A DNA stretch of 64,000 nt from Novosphingobium sp. (GTDB taxonomy: Bacteria > Pseudomonadota > Alphaproteobacteria > Sphingomonadales > Sphingomonadaceae), in contig JADLHU010000086.1 in assembly GCA_020848655.1 (NCBI GenBank), forward strand, positions 1-64,000, written 5' to 3'. Numbering within the stretch: position 1 is the stretch's first letter; each line of letters opens with the position of its first letter. Made by a program: the position numbers and the translations under genes. This document shows positions 36,844 to 46,267 of the stretch, piece by piece. The notes under the pieces were generated by a model. It was given only the letters and a program-made list of their open reading frames with translations, was not told the DNA's origin and did not search any database.

Positions 36844-37407
36844 TCAGGCGGTGCGGCCCCAGGGCAGCATGCGTTGCATCGTGCCATCGCGATCGATCAC
36901 CGCGTGCTTGATCACGGCGGCCACGTGCAGCGCCAGCAGCACCAGCATCAGCGTGGCGCCCAGTTCGTGAACTTCGTGGAACACTCCGGCCAGCGCCTTG
37001 TCCGCCTGGAACGGCAGGCCGGGAATGGCGAACAGGCCGAAAAAGCCCACCGGCTGCCCGCCGCTGAAAGCAGAGGACATCGCCCAGCCGGCAAACGGGA
37101 TCGCGATCATCAGTACGTAGAACAGGCCATGCACAACTTTGGCCAGCGCCACTTCCCAGGTTTTGAGCGTTTCGGACAGCGGCGGCGGGCGATGCGTCAG
37201 CCGCCACACGATGCGCAGCACCGTCAGCCCCAGGATCAGCATGCCGATGGCCTTGTGGTTGAGCATGACCTGCTGGTGCTGTTCCTTGGGCAAATCCTCG
37301 GAAATCCAGGCCGCCGCGAAATTGAGCACGATCAGCGCCGCGATGACCCAGTGAAAGACGATGGCGCCGCGCGAATAGCGCGAGGCAGTGTTGCCGGGGT
37401 GTGTCAT
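36844..37407 (-). CDS. Cytochrome b561 family protein
   Basis: A 187-residue inner-membrane dihaem protein with four membrane segments. His residues for haem ligation are in YSRGAIVFHWVIAALIVLNF, LNHKAIGMLILGLTVLRIVWRL, VHGLFYVLMIAIPFAGW and VHELGATLMLVLLALHVAAVIKH. The family (YceJ-like) passes electrons between quinone and periplasmic acceptors. Start taken at MTHPGNTASRYSRG; an ATG six codons upstream is possible. Divergent from the 2OG oxygenase gene. Confidence 0.92.
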   Translation of the reverse strand: MTHPGNTASRYSRGAIVFHWVIAALIVLNFAAAWISEDLPKEQHQQVMLNHKAIGMLILGLTVLRIVWRLTHRPPPLSETLKTWEVALAKVVHGLFYVLMIAIPFAGWAMSSAFSGGQPVGFFGLFAIPGLPFQADKALAGVFHEVHELGATLMLVLLALHVAAVIKHAVIDRDGTMQRMLPWGRTA

Positions 37408-37517
37408 GGCGCGAAAGTGCCGCATGCCAGCGGCAGGGGCAAGCGGCTTTTGCTTGCCCTGCGCCGCGCATCGGATAAGCAGTCCGGCACGATGCCCGCC
37501 GCGCCGTTCCTTCGCCC

Positions 37518-38183
37518 GTGACCAGGCCCCCGCGCAACGATGCGGCCGCGCTCGCGCGGCTGGGCGAAGCGGTTCGCGCGCGCCTCGCCGCAGACCCCGC
37601 AGCCTACAAGGTTCCGGTGGAAAGCGCGGAAATCTTTGCGATCGGCGGCTTTCTAAGCACATCGGAATGCACGCGCCTGATCGAACTGATCGATGTCGTG
37701 GCACGGCCTTCGCCCGTCTATGACCCGGAAACGGGCGGCGCCTATCGCACCAGCTACTCGGGCGACATCGACCCGCTCGACAGCGTGGTGCGCATGGTCG
37801 AACGGCGGATCTGCGATCTGCTGGGCATCGATCCGGCCTGGGGCGAACTGGTGCAGGGCCAGCGCTATCGCCCCGGCCAGGAATTCCACGCCCATTACGA
37901 CTGGTTCGATCCCGCCGCGTTCTACTGGCCGATGGAACAGGCGCGCGGCGGCCAGCGAAGCTGGACGGCGATGGCCTATCTCAACGAAGTGGAGGAAGGC
38001 GGCATTACCGATTTTCCCAACATCGGCATCAACATTCCGCCGCAGGCCGGCGCGCTGCTGGTCTGGAACAACGCCCGCCCCGATGGCACGCCCAACCCCG
38101 CAGTGGTCCATGCCGCAAGGCCGGTGGTGCAGGGCGTGAAATACGTCGTCACCAAATGGTTCAGGACGCGGCCATGGGGCTGA
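37518..38183 (+). CDS. 2-oxoglutarate/Fe(II)-dependent prolyl 4-hydroxylase-like oxygenase
   Basis: A 221-residue protein starting at GTG. The double-stranded beta-helix carries the iron triad His-x-Asp in FHAHYDWFD and a distal His in AVVHAARPVVQGVKY, whose following Lys binds 2-oxoglutarate. The N-terminal part has GFLSTSECTRLIELID, typical of the P4Hc family. Bacterial members hydroxylate proline or other residues of proteins; the substrate is unknown. Its last ten bases overlap the start of the DUF885 gene. Confidence 0.9.
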   Translation: MTRPPRNDAAALARLGEAVRARLAADPAAYKVPVESAEIFAIGGFLSTSECTRLIELIDVVARPSPVYDPETGGAYRTSYSGDIDPLDSVVRMVERRICDLLGIDPAWGELVQGQRYRPGQEFHAHYDWFDPAAFYWPMEQARGGQRSWTAMAYLNEVEEGGITDFPNIGINIPPQAGALLVWNNARPDGTPNPAVVHAARPVVQGVKYVVTKWFRTRPWG

Positions 38184-40048
38184 GGTTTGCCACAACCGGA
38201 TCGCTTCCCCCACGTCCCTTCGTGGCAGGTCGGTGGACGCTGCTCGCGCTGGCCTTGGCGGGATCGCTGCTGGCCGCGCCGGCCAGTGCGCAGCAGGCCG
38301 CCTCCCCCGCCGACAGCACTCCCGCCTATGCCCGGGCCGCCGAGGAAGCGCGGCTGGTGCGCATCTTCGACGAGGACGAAGCGCGCGAGGCCGGTCTCGA
38401 TCCGCTTGAAGCGCTCTATCGGGGCGAGCGGATCGATCCCGCCGCGCTCGCCCAGCTTTACACCGACCGGCTGGACCGGCGCGAACTGGCTTCGGGGCAG
38501 CAGGGGCTGGCCGCGCTGGCGACGATCGACGCCGCGCGACTCTCGCCCGAAAGCCGCATTTCCTATGACGTGTTCCGCATCGCCAAGCAGCGCGAAGTGG
38601 CCTGGCTGCGCCCCGATGTGCGCGCGCTGACGCGGGTTCGCCCGTTCAACCATTTCGGCGGGCTGCATGTCGAATTTCCCACGCTGATGGCGCGCGATGG
38701 CGTGATCGCCTATCGCACCGAGGCCGACTATCGCTATGCGCTGCAACTCCAGCAGGCCTTCGCCGGCGTGCTCGATACCGCGGTCCTGCGCCTGCGGCAG
38801 GGCATGGCGGCCGATGTCGTCGAATCGAAGCTGACGGTGCGCAACATGATCGCGCAGATCGATGCGCTGCTGGCCGAACCGATCGAACGATCGCCGTTCT
38901 ATGCCGCCACGCTCGATTTCCCGCCAAGCGTGCCCGAAAGCGCCCGCCCCGCGCTGCGCGCCGCCTATGCCACCACGATCGGCGAAACGGTCTATCCCGC
39001 CTATCGCCGCTTGCGCGCCTTCCTGGCCGACGAATACCTGCCCGCCGCGCGCGACAGCGTGGGCCTTTCCGCCATGAAGGGCGGCGCCGCGCTGTACCGC
39101 CTGATGATCGAGCGGGAAACGACGCTGCGCCTCGATCCCGATGCCGTGCACCGGCTTGGCCTTGACGAAGTGGCCCGCATCCAGCGCGAGATGGCCGGGG
39201 TGCAGGCCGAACTGGGCCATGCCGGGCGCTTGCGCGATTTCTTCGACCAGATGCGCACCGATCCGCGCTTTCACCCCAAATCGCGCGAGGAACTGTCCGA
39301 TGGCTTCGCCGCCATCGCGCGCGCGGTGGACGCGCAGATCCCGCGCTTTTTCCTGCGCGTGCCCAAATCGCCGCTGATCATCCAGCCCTACCCCGCCTAT
39401 AGCGAGCGCTTCGAGGCGGGCGGCAGCTACAACCAGGGTTCGGTTGACGGCACGCGGCCGGGCATTTTCTATTACAACACCTATGACCTGCCGAGCCGCT
39501 TCCTGACCGGCATGACCACGCTTTACCTGCACGAAGGCGCGCCGGGGCATCATTTCCAGATCAGCCTGGCGCAGGAAAACACCGAGCTTCCCGCCTTCCA
39601 GCGCTTCGATGGCAACAACGCCTTCGTCGAAGGCTGGGCGCTCTATGCCGAAACGCTGGGCTACGAAATGGGCTTCTACAAGGACCCGATGCAGCACTGG
39701 GGCACGCTGGACGACGAGATGCTGCGCGCCATGCGCCTCGTCGTCGATACCGGGCTGCACGCCAAGGGCTGGAGCCGCGACCAGGCGATCGACTACATGC
39801 TGGCCAATTCGGGCATGGGCCGCACCGATGCCGAGGCCGAGGTCGACCGCTATGTGGCGATCCCGGCGCAGGCGCTGTCCTACAAGATCGGCTCGCTCAC
39901 CATCCAGCGGCTGCGCCGCGAAGCCGAAACCGCGCTGGGCGCAAAGTTCGACATCCGCGCCTTTCACGAACAGGTGCTGGGATCGGGCGCGCTGCCCCTG
40001 CCCGTGCTGGAAGCGAAGATCGGCCGCTGGATCGCGGGGCAGCGATAG
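38174..40048 (+). CDS. DUF885 family protein, putative zinc metallopeptidase
   Basis: A 624-residue exported protein: signal peptide GRWTLLALALAGSLLAAPASAQ after a basic N-terminus, then a largely helical catalytic domain. The zinc-like motif HEGAPGHHFQ and a downstream Glu in NAFVEGWALYAE match DUF885 proteins, a gluzincin-like family predicted to be periplasmic or secreted peptidases. The start ATG lies inside the end of the preceding oxygenase gene (10-base overlap, different frame), so the two are probably co-translated. An ATG 18 bases earlier is possible. Confidence 0.9.
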   Translation: MGLRFATTGSLPPRPFVAGRWTLLALALAGSLLAAPASAQQAASPADSTPAYARAAEEARLVRIFDEDEAREAGLDPLEALYRGERIDPAALAQLYTDRLDRRELASGQQGLAALATIDAARLSPESRISYDVFRIAKQREVAWLRPDVRALTRVRPFNHFGGLHVEFPTLMARDGVIAYRTEADYRYALQLQQAFAGVLDTAVLRLRQGMAADVVESKLTVRNMIAQIDALLAEPIERSPFYAATLDFPPSVPESARPALRAAYATTIGETVYPAYRRLRAFLADEYLPAARDSVGLSAMKGGAALYRLMIERETTLRLDPDAVHRLGLDEVARIQREMAGVQAELGHAGRLRDFFDQMRTDPRFHPKSREELSDGFAAIARAVDAQIPRFFLRVPKSPLIIQPYPAYSERFEAGGSYNQGSVDGTRPGIFYYNTYDLPSRFLTGMTTLYLHEGAPGHHFQISLAQENTELPAFQRFDGNNAFVEGWALYAETLGYEMGFYKDPMQHWGTLDDEMLRAMRLVVDTGLHAKGWSRDQAIDYMLANSGMGRTDAEAEVDRYVAIPAQALSYKIGSLTIQRLRREAETALGAKFDIRAFHEQVLGSGALPLPVLEAKIGRWIAGQR

Positions 40049-40086
40049 GGCGGCGGGGCGGAGTTTGTGCCCGATCCTGTTCCCAT

Positions 40087-40189
40087 CCGTTCATGTCGAG
40101 CCCTTCGCCAAGCTCAGGATAAACTTCGCCCTTTGGGCCAAGTCGAGACACCGCGCGCCACGTGTCTCGACTACGCTCGACACGAACGG
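40087..40189. repeat. 103-bp intergenic repeat (family A) with terminal inverted repeats
   Basis: CCGTTCATGTCGAGC (40087-40101) and GCTCGACACGAACGG (40175-40189) are inverted with one mismatch in 15. Inside lies a perfect hairpin GTCGAGACAC-N10-GTGTCTCGAC (40142-40171) shared with bases 1-38 of the window, and the segment CCCTTCGCCAAGCTCAGGAT typical of sphingomonad intergenic repeats. It sits between convergent genes. A MITE- or REP-like element without coding capacity. Confidence 0.75.
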
Positions 40190-40233
40190 AGGCGGCATGT
40201 GGCAGAGGACTGGGCTGAACCCGGCCCCGAACG

Positions 40234-41844
40234 CTACCCCTCCAGTGCTTCCGCGATCAGCCGCCGCGTATTTTCCACGCCATAAAGCGCGATGAAGCTG
40301 CCCATGCGCGGCCCTTGCGACGAGCCGAGCAGCGTTTCGTAAAGCGCCGTGAACCAGTCGCGCAACTGGTCGAAGCCGTAATGCGGGTCCTTGCCGATCT
40401 CGTAGACGAGGTTCTGCAATTCCTCCGCGCTCGCGCCATCGGCGGTCGCCGCCAGTTCCTCGTCGAGCGCGGCGAGCGCGGCGGCTTCGTTGGCTTCGGG
40501 CTTGCGGCGCAGCAGCGTGGGCGCGATGAAATCGCGGTTGTAGGCCAGCGCGCACGTCACCAGCGTGTCGAGCGCCGGATGCGCGGCGGGATCGGCGTTT
40601 TCGACGTAGTTGCCCAGGTAGGACCACACCTGATCGCGCGTCGCGCCCGCGCCCAGCACGCCGACCAGGTTCAGCAGCAGGCCATAAGTGACGGGAAGTG
40701 TCTCGTCCCCCGCCGCCGCCGCCGCGCCATTGGCGCGCAGCAAGTGCCACACCGGGGTGCCCAGCTTCTGTTCGACCGGCTGTTCGGCCAGCTTGTCGCG
40801 GAACTGCCAGTATTCATCGACCGCGCGCGGGATGATGCCGATGTGGAGCTGCTTGGCGCTCTTGGGTTCGCGAAACAGGTAGAAGCCCAGGCTTTCCTCG
40901 CTGCCATAGGTCAGCCACTGGTCGATGGTCAGCCCGTTGCCCTTCGATTTCGAGATCTTTTCGCCCTTTTCGTCCAGGAACAGCTCATAGATCAGGCCTT
41001 CGGGCCGGCGGCCGCCCAGCACCTGGGCGATCTTGCCCGATTGGGTGACGCTGTCGGTCAGGTCCTTGCCGCTCATTTCATAGTCGACGCCAAGCGCCAC
41101 CCAGCGCATCGCCCAGTCGACCTTCCATTGCAGCTTGGCATGGCCGCCGAAGATGCAGCTTTCCACCGTCTCGCCCAGATCCTCGAAGCGCACCAGGCCG
41201 GCTTCGGCATCGACCACTTCGATCGGCACTTGCAGCACCTGCCCCGTGGTGGGCGATACCGGCAGCACCGGCGAATAGGTCTTGCGGCGTTCCTCGCGCA
41301 GCGTGGGCAGCATCACGCCCATGATCGCGTCATAGTTGCGCAGCACGTTCTTCAGCGCATCGTCGAACGCGCCGGCGTTGTAACGGTCCGCCGCCGAGAC
41401 GAATTCATATTCGAATCCGAAGCGATCGAGGAATTCGCGCAGCATCGCGTTGTTGTGGTGCGCGAAGCTTTCGTACCGGTTGAACGGATCGGGAATGCGG
41501 CTCAGCGGGTGGCCGATATAGGCGGACAGCAGCCCCTGGTTGGGCACGTTGTCGGGCACCTTGCGCAAGCCATCCATGTCGTCCGAAAAGGCCACCAGCC
41601 GCGTCGGCGCGCCGCCGGTCAGCGTTTCATAGGCGCGGCGCACCAGCGTGGTGCGCAGCACTTCCTGGAACGTGCCGATGTGCGGCAGGCCCGACGGGCC
41701 ATAGCCCGTTTCGAACAGCACCGGCACCACCTGCCCGCTCGCATCCGTCTTGCCCTGCGGATAGCGCTTCACGAGCTTGCGGGCTTCCTCGAACGGCCAT
41801 GCCTTCGAAGTCTGGGCGGCGATGCGGAGCTGGTCTTCGGTCAT
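40234..41844 (-). CDS. lysS: Lysyl-tRNA synthetase, class I
   Basis: A 536-residue class I aminoacyl-tRNA synthetase for lysine. The HIGH-like motif is PSGLPHIG (51-57), and KMSKS is KISKSKG near residue 310. The Rossmann core is followed by an anticodon-binding alpha-helix cage. Alphaproteobacteria and archaea use this unrelated class I enzyme in place of the class II LysRS of E. coli. The start is MTEDQLRIAAQ; an in-frame extension upstream crosses the mscS gene antisense and is rejected. Confidence 0.97.
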   Translation of the reverse strand: MTEDQLRIAAQTSKAWPFEEARKLVKRYPQGKTDASGQVVPVLFETGYGPSGLPHIGTFQEVLRTTLVRRAYETLTGGAPTRLVAFSDDMDGLRKVPDNVPNQGLLSAYIGHPLSRIPDPFNRYESFAHHNNAMLREFLDRFGFEYEFVSAADRYNAGAFDDALKNVLRNYDAIMGVMLPTLREERRKTYSPVLPVSPTTGQVLQVPIEVVDAEAGLVRFEDLGETVESCIFGGHAKLQWKVDWAMRWVALGVDYEMSGKDLTDSVTQSGKIAQVLGGRRPEGLIYELFLDEKGEKISKSKGNGLTIDQWLTYGSEESLGFYLFREPKSAKQLHIGIIPRAVDEYWQFRDKLAEQPVEQKLGTPVWHLLRANGAAAAAGDETLPVTYGLLLNLVGVLGAGATRDQVWSYLGNYVENADPAAHPALDTLVTCALAYNRDFIAPTLLRRKPEANEAAALAALDEELAATADGASAEELQNLVYEIGKDPHYGFDQLRDWFTALYETLLGSSQGPRMGSFIALYGVENTRRLIAEALEG

Positions 41845-41956
41845 CCCCGGCCTTTTGCGGCTTTGCGCCGCTTTCGCAAGGGCCAAGGGATGCGGCGCGG
41901 GCGGAACCCTTGGCCGCCAGCCCGGTTTTCCCACCCAAGACAGACGGGAAAGCCAT

Positions 41957-42769
41957 ATGAATGCCTTTGAAACGCTGCACCGCCAGATAGACGCCATGGC
42001 CCAGGGCTTTGTGGCGCAGGTGCCCACGCTGGCAATCGCCGTGGCGATCATCCTGATCACCTGGCTGGTGGCGCGATCCGCCGTCCGCATTGCCGATCGG
42101 CTGACCAGCAAGGCCCCGATGCGCGACAATCTGAAGCAGTTGAGCGAAACGCTGGTGCGGCTGGCGATCTGGTTGATCGGCCTGATGATCGCGGCGACGG
42201 TGGCCATGCCCGGCCTGACCCCGGCCAGCCTGTTCGCCGGACTGGGCATCGGCGCGGTGGCGATCGGCTTTGCCTTCCAGGACATTTTCCAGAACTTCCT
42301 GGCCGGCGTGCTGATCATGCTGCGCGACAAGATGCGCATTGGCGATCTGATCGTCTGCCAGGGCATCAACGGCCGCGTCGAGCGGATCACCTTGCGCGAA
42401 ACGCATGTCCGCGCCCCGTCCAACGAACTGACCATCGTGCCCAACGCGATCCTGTTCAAGAATCCCGTGGAAGTGCTGACCGACAGCCCGTTGCGCCGTT
42501 TCGAACTGGTGGTGAACCTGCCCGACGACGCGGACCTCGATGCCGCCACGCAGGCGATCCACACCGCCGTGCGAGAGATCGACACCGTGGCCAGCGAGCG
42601 CGGCGTCGATGTCTATGCCCAGGACATGAAAGGCAAGAGCGTGGAAGTGCTGGTGCGCTGGTGGGCCGGATCGCGCCCGCACGACATGCGCGCCACACGC
42701 GATGCGATCATCCGCAAGGTTCGCGCCGCCATCGCCGCCTTGCCCGATCGCCTGGGCGAAACGGCCTGA
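41957..42769 (+). CDS. Small-conductance mechanosensitive channel, MscS family
   Basis: A 270-residue inner-membrane channel. Three membrane segments (TLAIAVAIILITWLVARSAV, LAIWLIGLMIAATVAM and the pore helix FAGLGIGAVAIGFAFQDIFQNFLAGVLIML) are followed by the beta domain (IGDLIVCQGINGRVERITLRETHV, then NAILFKNPVEV) and a C-terminal alpha/beta domain. Opens under membrane tension to relieve osmotic downshock. Start ATG in AGCCATATGAATG, after GGGAAAG; divergent from lysS. Confidence 0.93.
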   Translation: MNAFETLHRQIDAMAQGFVAQVPTLAIAVAIILITWLVARSAVRIADRLTSKAPMRDNLKQLSETLVRLAIWLIGLMIAATVAMPGLTPASLFAGLGIGAVAIGFAFQDIFQNFLAGVLIMLRDKMRIGDLIVCQGINGRVERITLRETHVRAPSNELTIVPNAILFKNPVEVLTDSPLRRFELVVNLPDDADLDAATQAIHTAVREIDTVASERGVDVYAQDMKGKSVEVLVRWWAGSRPHDMRATRDAIIRKVRAAIAALPDRLGETA

Positions 42770-42842
42770 TCCCAGCGCAGACCCCGCGCCCTTTGCGCGA
42801 AAATGCGCGGAAACCGCACCCTGCCGCGCTTGCCCCCCGTTC

Positions 42843-42874
42843 CAGTTGTGTTCTAGGCCAGTTGTGTTCTAGGG
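42843..42874. repeat. 16-bp perfect tandem duplication
   Basis: CCAGTTGTGTTCTAGG occurs twice without gap, 11 bases before the DinG-like helicase start. Both copies carry an in-frame or out-of-frame TAG. It may affect the leader of that gene; a comparable duplication lies at the gene's 3' end. Confidence 0.8.
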
Positions 42875-42884
42875 TCTTCGCGCC

Positions 42885-45668
42885 ATGCCCGCCCTTGCCC
42901 TTCCCTCGCTCCATGCCAGCCATGGCGGCTGCTGGCTGCGAGAGGCGAGCCTGCTCGATCGCGGCGGTGCCACGCGCGGCATCGGCAAGGGCGAGGCGAT
43001 CATGGCGGCGGCGGACACGCCGCTGCTGATCCTCAACGCACCGCTGGTGGCGACGCGGCTGGGCTATCCCGATCTTTCCGGGCTGGATCTGCTGGAACTG
43101 TTCGCCTTCGTTCATCCGGCGCGTTTCGTGGTGCCCACGGCCAAGGGCCTGGCCCACGCGCTGGGGCTGGACGAACCGGCCGGCGACGATGCCGTGCCCG
43201 CGCTGCTGCAGCAGGCGGCGGGCGTGCTGCTGGAAACCTGCGCCAGCCCCGACTGGGCGGAGCGCGAGGGCGCGTGGAGCACGCTGCAATCGCTGGTGCG
43301 GCTGCGCTGGCCCTGGGCTTCGGTCGTATCCGGGCACATCGCCATGCCCGATCGCGCCGAACGCTGGCTGTTCTCGCGCCTGCCCGAATGGGACGAAGCG
43401 CCCGAACGCCCGCAGCCCGCGCAAGTCACGCTGGATGAAGCCGAGGTGATCGATCGGCTCGCGCTGCTGACCGGCAGCGCGGCCGAACAGCGCCCCACCC
43501 AGCGCGCCTATGCGATCGAAGCCGCGCAGGCCTTTGCCCCGCGCCGCCGCGAAGGCCTGCCGCATGTGCTGCTGGCGCAGGCCGGCACCGGCATCGGCAA
43601 GACGCTGGGCTATCTCGCCCCCGCCTCGCTCTGGGCGCAGCAATCGGGCGGCACGGTCTGGGTGTCCACCTATACCAAGGCGCTGCAACGCCAGCTTCGC
43701 CGCGAAAGCCGCCGCGCCTGGGGCGGGCCGCGCGCCGATGGCAGCCAGCCGGTGGTGGTGCGCAAGGGGCGCGAAAACTACCTGTGCCTGCTCAACCTGG
43801 AAGACGCGCTGCAAGGCGGCTTCAACGGCCGCGCCGCGATCCTGGCGCAGCTTGTCGCGCGCTGGGCCGGCTATACGCAGGACGGCGACATGATCGGCGG
43901 CGACCTGCCCGGCTGGCTGGGCACGCTGTTCCGCCAGCGCGGCATCACCTCGCTTACCGACCGGCGCGGCGAATGCGTCTATGCCGGGTGCCCGCACTAT
44001 CGCAAATGCTTCATCGAACGCGCCACGCGCGCCAGTGCGCAGGCCGATCTGGTCATCGCCAACCACGCGCTGGTCATGGTCAACGCCGCGCGCGCCGGGG
44101 TCGGCGGCGGGCGTGACGGGGCGCAGCGGCCGACGCGCATCGTCTTCGACGAAGGCCACCACGTGTTCGAAGCCGCCGATTCCACCTTCGCCGCCGCGCT
44201 GACCGGGGCCGAGGCGATCGAACTGCGCCGCTGGGTGATCGGCCCGGAACGCGGATCGAAAGGGCGGCGGCGCGGGCTTTCTGCGCGGCTTGCCGATATC
44301 GCCAGCTATGACGAGGCCGGCGGCAAGGCCATCGCCGCCGCGCGCGACGCGGCCGAGGCGCTGCCCGGCGACGGCTGGCTGCAACGGCTGGGCGAAGGCG
44401 CGCCCTCCGGCCCGATCGAGGCGCTGCTCGCCGCCGTGCGCGCCACCGTCTATGCCCGCGATGAAAGCGGCGGGCAGGAAGCCGGCTATGGCCTGGAAAC
44501 CGAAGCCGCGCAGTTGGACGGCCCGTTCATCGAACTGGCGCAAGCGGCGGAAGCCGCGCTGGCGGACTTGCGCCAGCCGCTGATCCGGCTGGGGCTGCGG
44601 CTGGAAGCGCTGCTTGAAGAACCGCCCGACTGGCTGGACGGCCCCGGCCGCGCCCGCATCGAAGGCGCGCGCCATTCGCTGGCCTGGCGGATCGACCTGC
44701 TGGTCGCCTGGGAAGCGCTGCTCAATCGGCTGGGCGGCCCGGCCGATCCCGAATTCGTCGACTGGCTGGCGGTGGAGCGCAGCGAGGCGCGCGAGTTCGA
44801 CATCGGCCTGCACCGCCGCTGGCTCGATCCGATGAAGCCTTTCGCGCGCACCGTGCTGGAACCGGCGCACGGGGTGATGATCACCTCGGCCACGCTGAAG
44901 GACGGCAAGGGCGAAACCGATGCCGGCTGGAACGCGGCGGTGGAGCGCAGCGGCGCCGGCCAGATCGGCGTCACCCCGCGCCTGTCGGCCTTCGCCAGCC
45001 CGTTCGACTATGCCCGGCAGGCCGAAGTGCTGATCGTGACCGACGTGCCCAAGGGCGATATTCCCGCGCTTGCCGCCGCCTATGCGCGGCTGATCGAGGC
45101 GGCGCGCGGCGGCGCGCTGTGGCTGTTCACCGCGATCCGGAGGCTGCGCGCGGTCCACGGCCGCATTGCCGACCGGCTGGCCCGCGCCGGGCTACCGCTG
45201 TTCGCGCAGCATGTCGATCCGATCGACACGGGGACGCTGGTGGACATCTTCCGCGACGATCCGCGCGCCTCGCTGCTGGGCACGGATGCACTGCGCGATG
45301 GAGTGGACGTGCCCGGCCACTCGCTGCGGCTGGTGGTGATGGAACAAGTGCCCTGGCCCAAGCCATCGATCCTGCATCGCGCGCGGCGGCTGGCCGGCGG
45401 CGGTTCGGCACATGACGATCGCATCATCCGCGCGCGGCTGGCGCAGGCCTTTGGCCGCCTGATCCGCAGCCGCGACGATCACGGCCATTTCGTCGTGCTC
45501 TCGGCCGCGTTCCCGTCGCGGCTGCTTTCGGCCTTCCCGCCCGAAACGCCCGTGCGCCGCGTGACGCTCGACGAGGCTTTACAACGGCTGGCGGCCAGTG
45601 TCTGTGAACCCACACCTTCGCCTGAGACCACACCTTCGCCTGAGAATCGCGTCCAACCTGAATCATGA
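42885..45668 (+). CDS. DinG/XPD-like superfamily 2 ATP-dependent DNA helicase
   Basis: A 927-residue iron-sulfur helicase. Walker A is AQAGTGIGKTLGYLAP; four cluster cysteines lie in ENYLCLLN and GECVYAGCPHYRKCF; Walker B is FDEGHHVFEAAD; the helicase domain 2 ends with ALRDGVDVPGHSLRLVVMEQVPWPKPS and QAFGRLIRSRDDHG. DinG-type enzymes unwind 5'-overhang duplexes, R-loops and G-quadruplexes after DNA damage. The N-terminal about 250 residues are larger than in E. coli DinG. The C-terminus ends in a duplicated Thr-Pro-Ser-Pro-Glu tail encoded by an 18-bp tandem repeat. Confidence 0.92.
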   Translation: MPALALPSLHASHGGCWLREASLLDRGGATRGIGKGEAIMAAADTPLLILNAPLVATRLGYPDLSGLDLLELFAFVHPARFVVPTAKGLAHALGLDEPAGDDAVPALLQQAAGVLLETCASPDWAEREGAWSTLQSLVRLRWPWASVVSGHIAMPDRAERWLFSRLPEWDEAPERPQPAQVTLDEAEVIDRLALLTGSAAEQRPTQRAYAIEAAQAFAPRRREGLPHVLLAQAGTGIGKTLGYLAPASLWAQQSGGTVWVSTYTKALQRQLRRESRRAWGGPRADGSQPVVVRKGRENYLCLLNLEDALQGGFNGRAAILAQLVARWAGYTQDGDMIGGDLPGWLGTLFRQRGITSLTDRRGECVYAGCPHYRKCFIERATRASAQADLVIANHALVMVNAARAGVGGGRDGAQRPTRIVFDEGHHVFEAADSTFAAALTGAEAIELRRWVIGPERGSKGRRRGLSARLADIASYDEAGGKAIAAARDAAEALPGDGWLQRLGEGAPSGPIEALLAAVRATVYARDESGGQEAGYGLETEAAQLDGPFIELAQAAEAALADLRQPLIRLGLRLEALLEEPPDWLDGPGRARIEGARHSLAWRIDLLVAWEALLNRLGGPADPEFVDWLAVERSEAREFDIGLHRRWLDPMKPFARTVLEPAHGVMITSATLKDGKGETDAGWNAAVERSGAGQIGVTPRLSAFASPFDYARQAEVLIVTDVPKGDIPALAAAYARLIEAARGGALWLFTAIRRLRAVHGRIADRLARAGLPLFAQHVDPIDTGTLVDIFRDDPRASLLGTDALRDGVDVPGHSLRLVVMEQVPWPKPSILHRARRLAGGGSAHDDRIIRARLAQAFGRLIRSRDDHGHFVVLSAAFPSRLLSAFPPETPVRRVTLDEALQRLAASVCEPTPSPETTPSPENRVQPES
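45610..45645. repeat. 18-bp perfect tandem duplication in the helicase 3' end
   Basis: CCACACCTTCGCCTGAGA is repeated twice in frame, encoding the tail PTPSPETTPSPE. Being a multiple of three, the copy number can change without frameshift. Confidence 0.8.
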
Positions 45669-45681
45669 CCCATCCGGCCGC

Positions 45682-46227
45682 ATGAAAACCCTGGGCCTCT
45701 TCCGCCACGCCAAGTCCGACTGGAACGACCAGCGCGCGCGCGATTTCGATCGCCCGCTGAACAAGCGCGGCCGCAAGGGCGCGGAAGTGATGGGGCGGCA
45801 CCTCGTCGAACACGGCTGCTTCTGGGATCGCATCATCGCCTCGCCCGCCGTGCGCGTGGCCGAAACGATAGAGATCGGGTCCGCGGCCGGGCAGATCAAT
45901 CCGCAAGTGCGCTGGGACCGGCGCATCTACCTGGCCAGTTCGGCCACGCTGCTCGATCTGCTGCGCGAACAGGAAGGCGATCCGCGTTCGATCCTGATGA
46001 TCGGGCACAATCCCGGCCTGGAAGACCTGATCTTCGATCTCGTGCCCGATGATGGCACCTGCCCCTTGCGCGATATCGTGGAGCAGAAGTTCCCCACCGC
46101 CGCCTATGCGGTGCTCAAGCTCGACATCGATGACTGGGGCGATCTGGCCGAAGGCTGCGGCCGCCTGATCCACCTGAAGCGACCGCGCGATCTCGATCCC
46201 GCGCTGGGGCCGGAAGCGGCGGACTGA
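45682..46227 (+). CDS. SixA-like histidine phosphatase
   Basis: A 181-residue protein of the histidine phosphatase superfamily: catalytic LFRHAKSDW at the N-terminus (His9), then DRPLNKRGRKGAEVMG and second His in MIGHNPGLEDL. SixA removes phosphate from histidine in phosphotransfer proteins; other small members act on phosphoesters. The start is MKTLGLFRHAKS, 13 bases after the helicase stop, so the two are probably co-transcribed. Confidence 0.88.
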   Translation: MKTLGLFRHAKSDWNDQRARDFDRPLNKRGRKGAEVMGRHLVEHGCFWDRIIASPAVRVAETIEIGSAAGQINPQVRWDRRIYLASSATLLDLLREQEGDPRSILMIGHNPGLEDLIFDLVPDDGTCPLRDIVEQKFPTAAYAVLKLDIDDWGDLAEGCGRLIHLKRPRDLDPALGPEAAD

Positions 46228-46267
46228 ACGGGCGAATCCCGCCCTTTCCGTTCAGGCCTTTTCCAGT

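Noticed and set aside
37976-39967. 663-residue open frame antisense to the DUF885 gene
   Set aside because: A GC-bias shadow; the plus strand shows a signal peptide and the HEGAPGHH motif.
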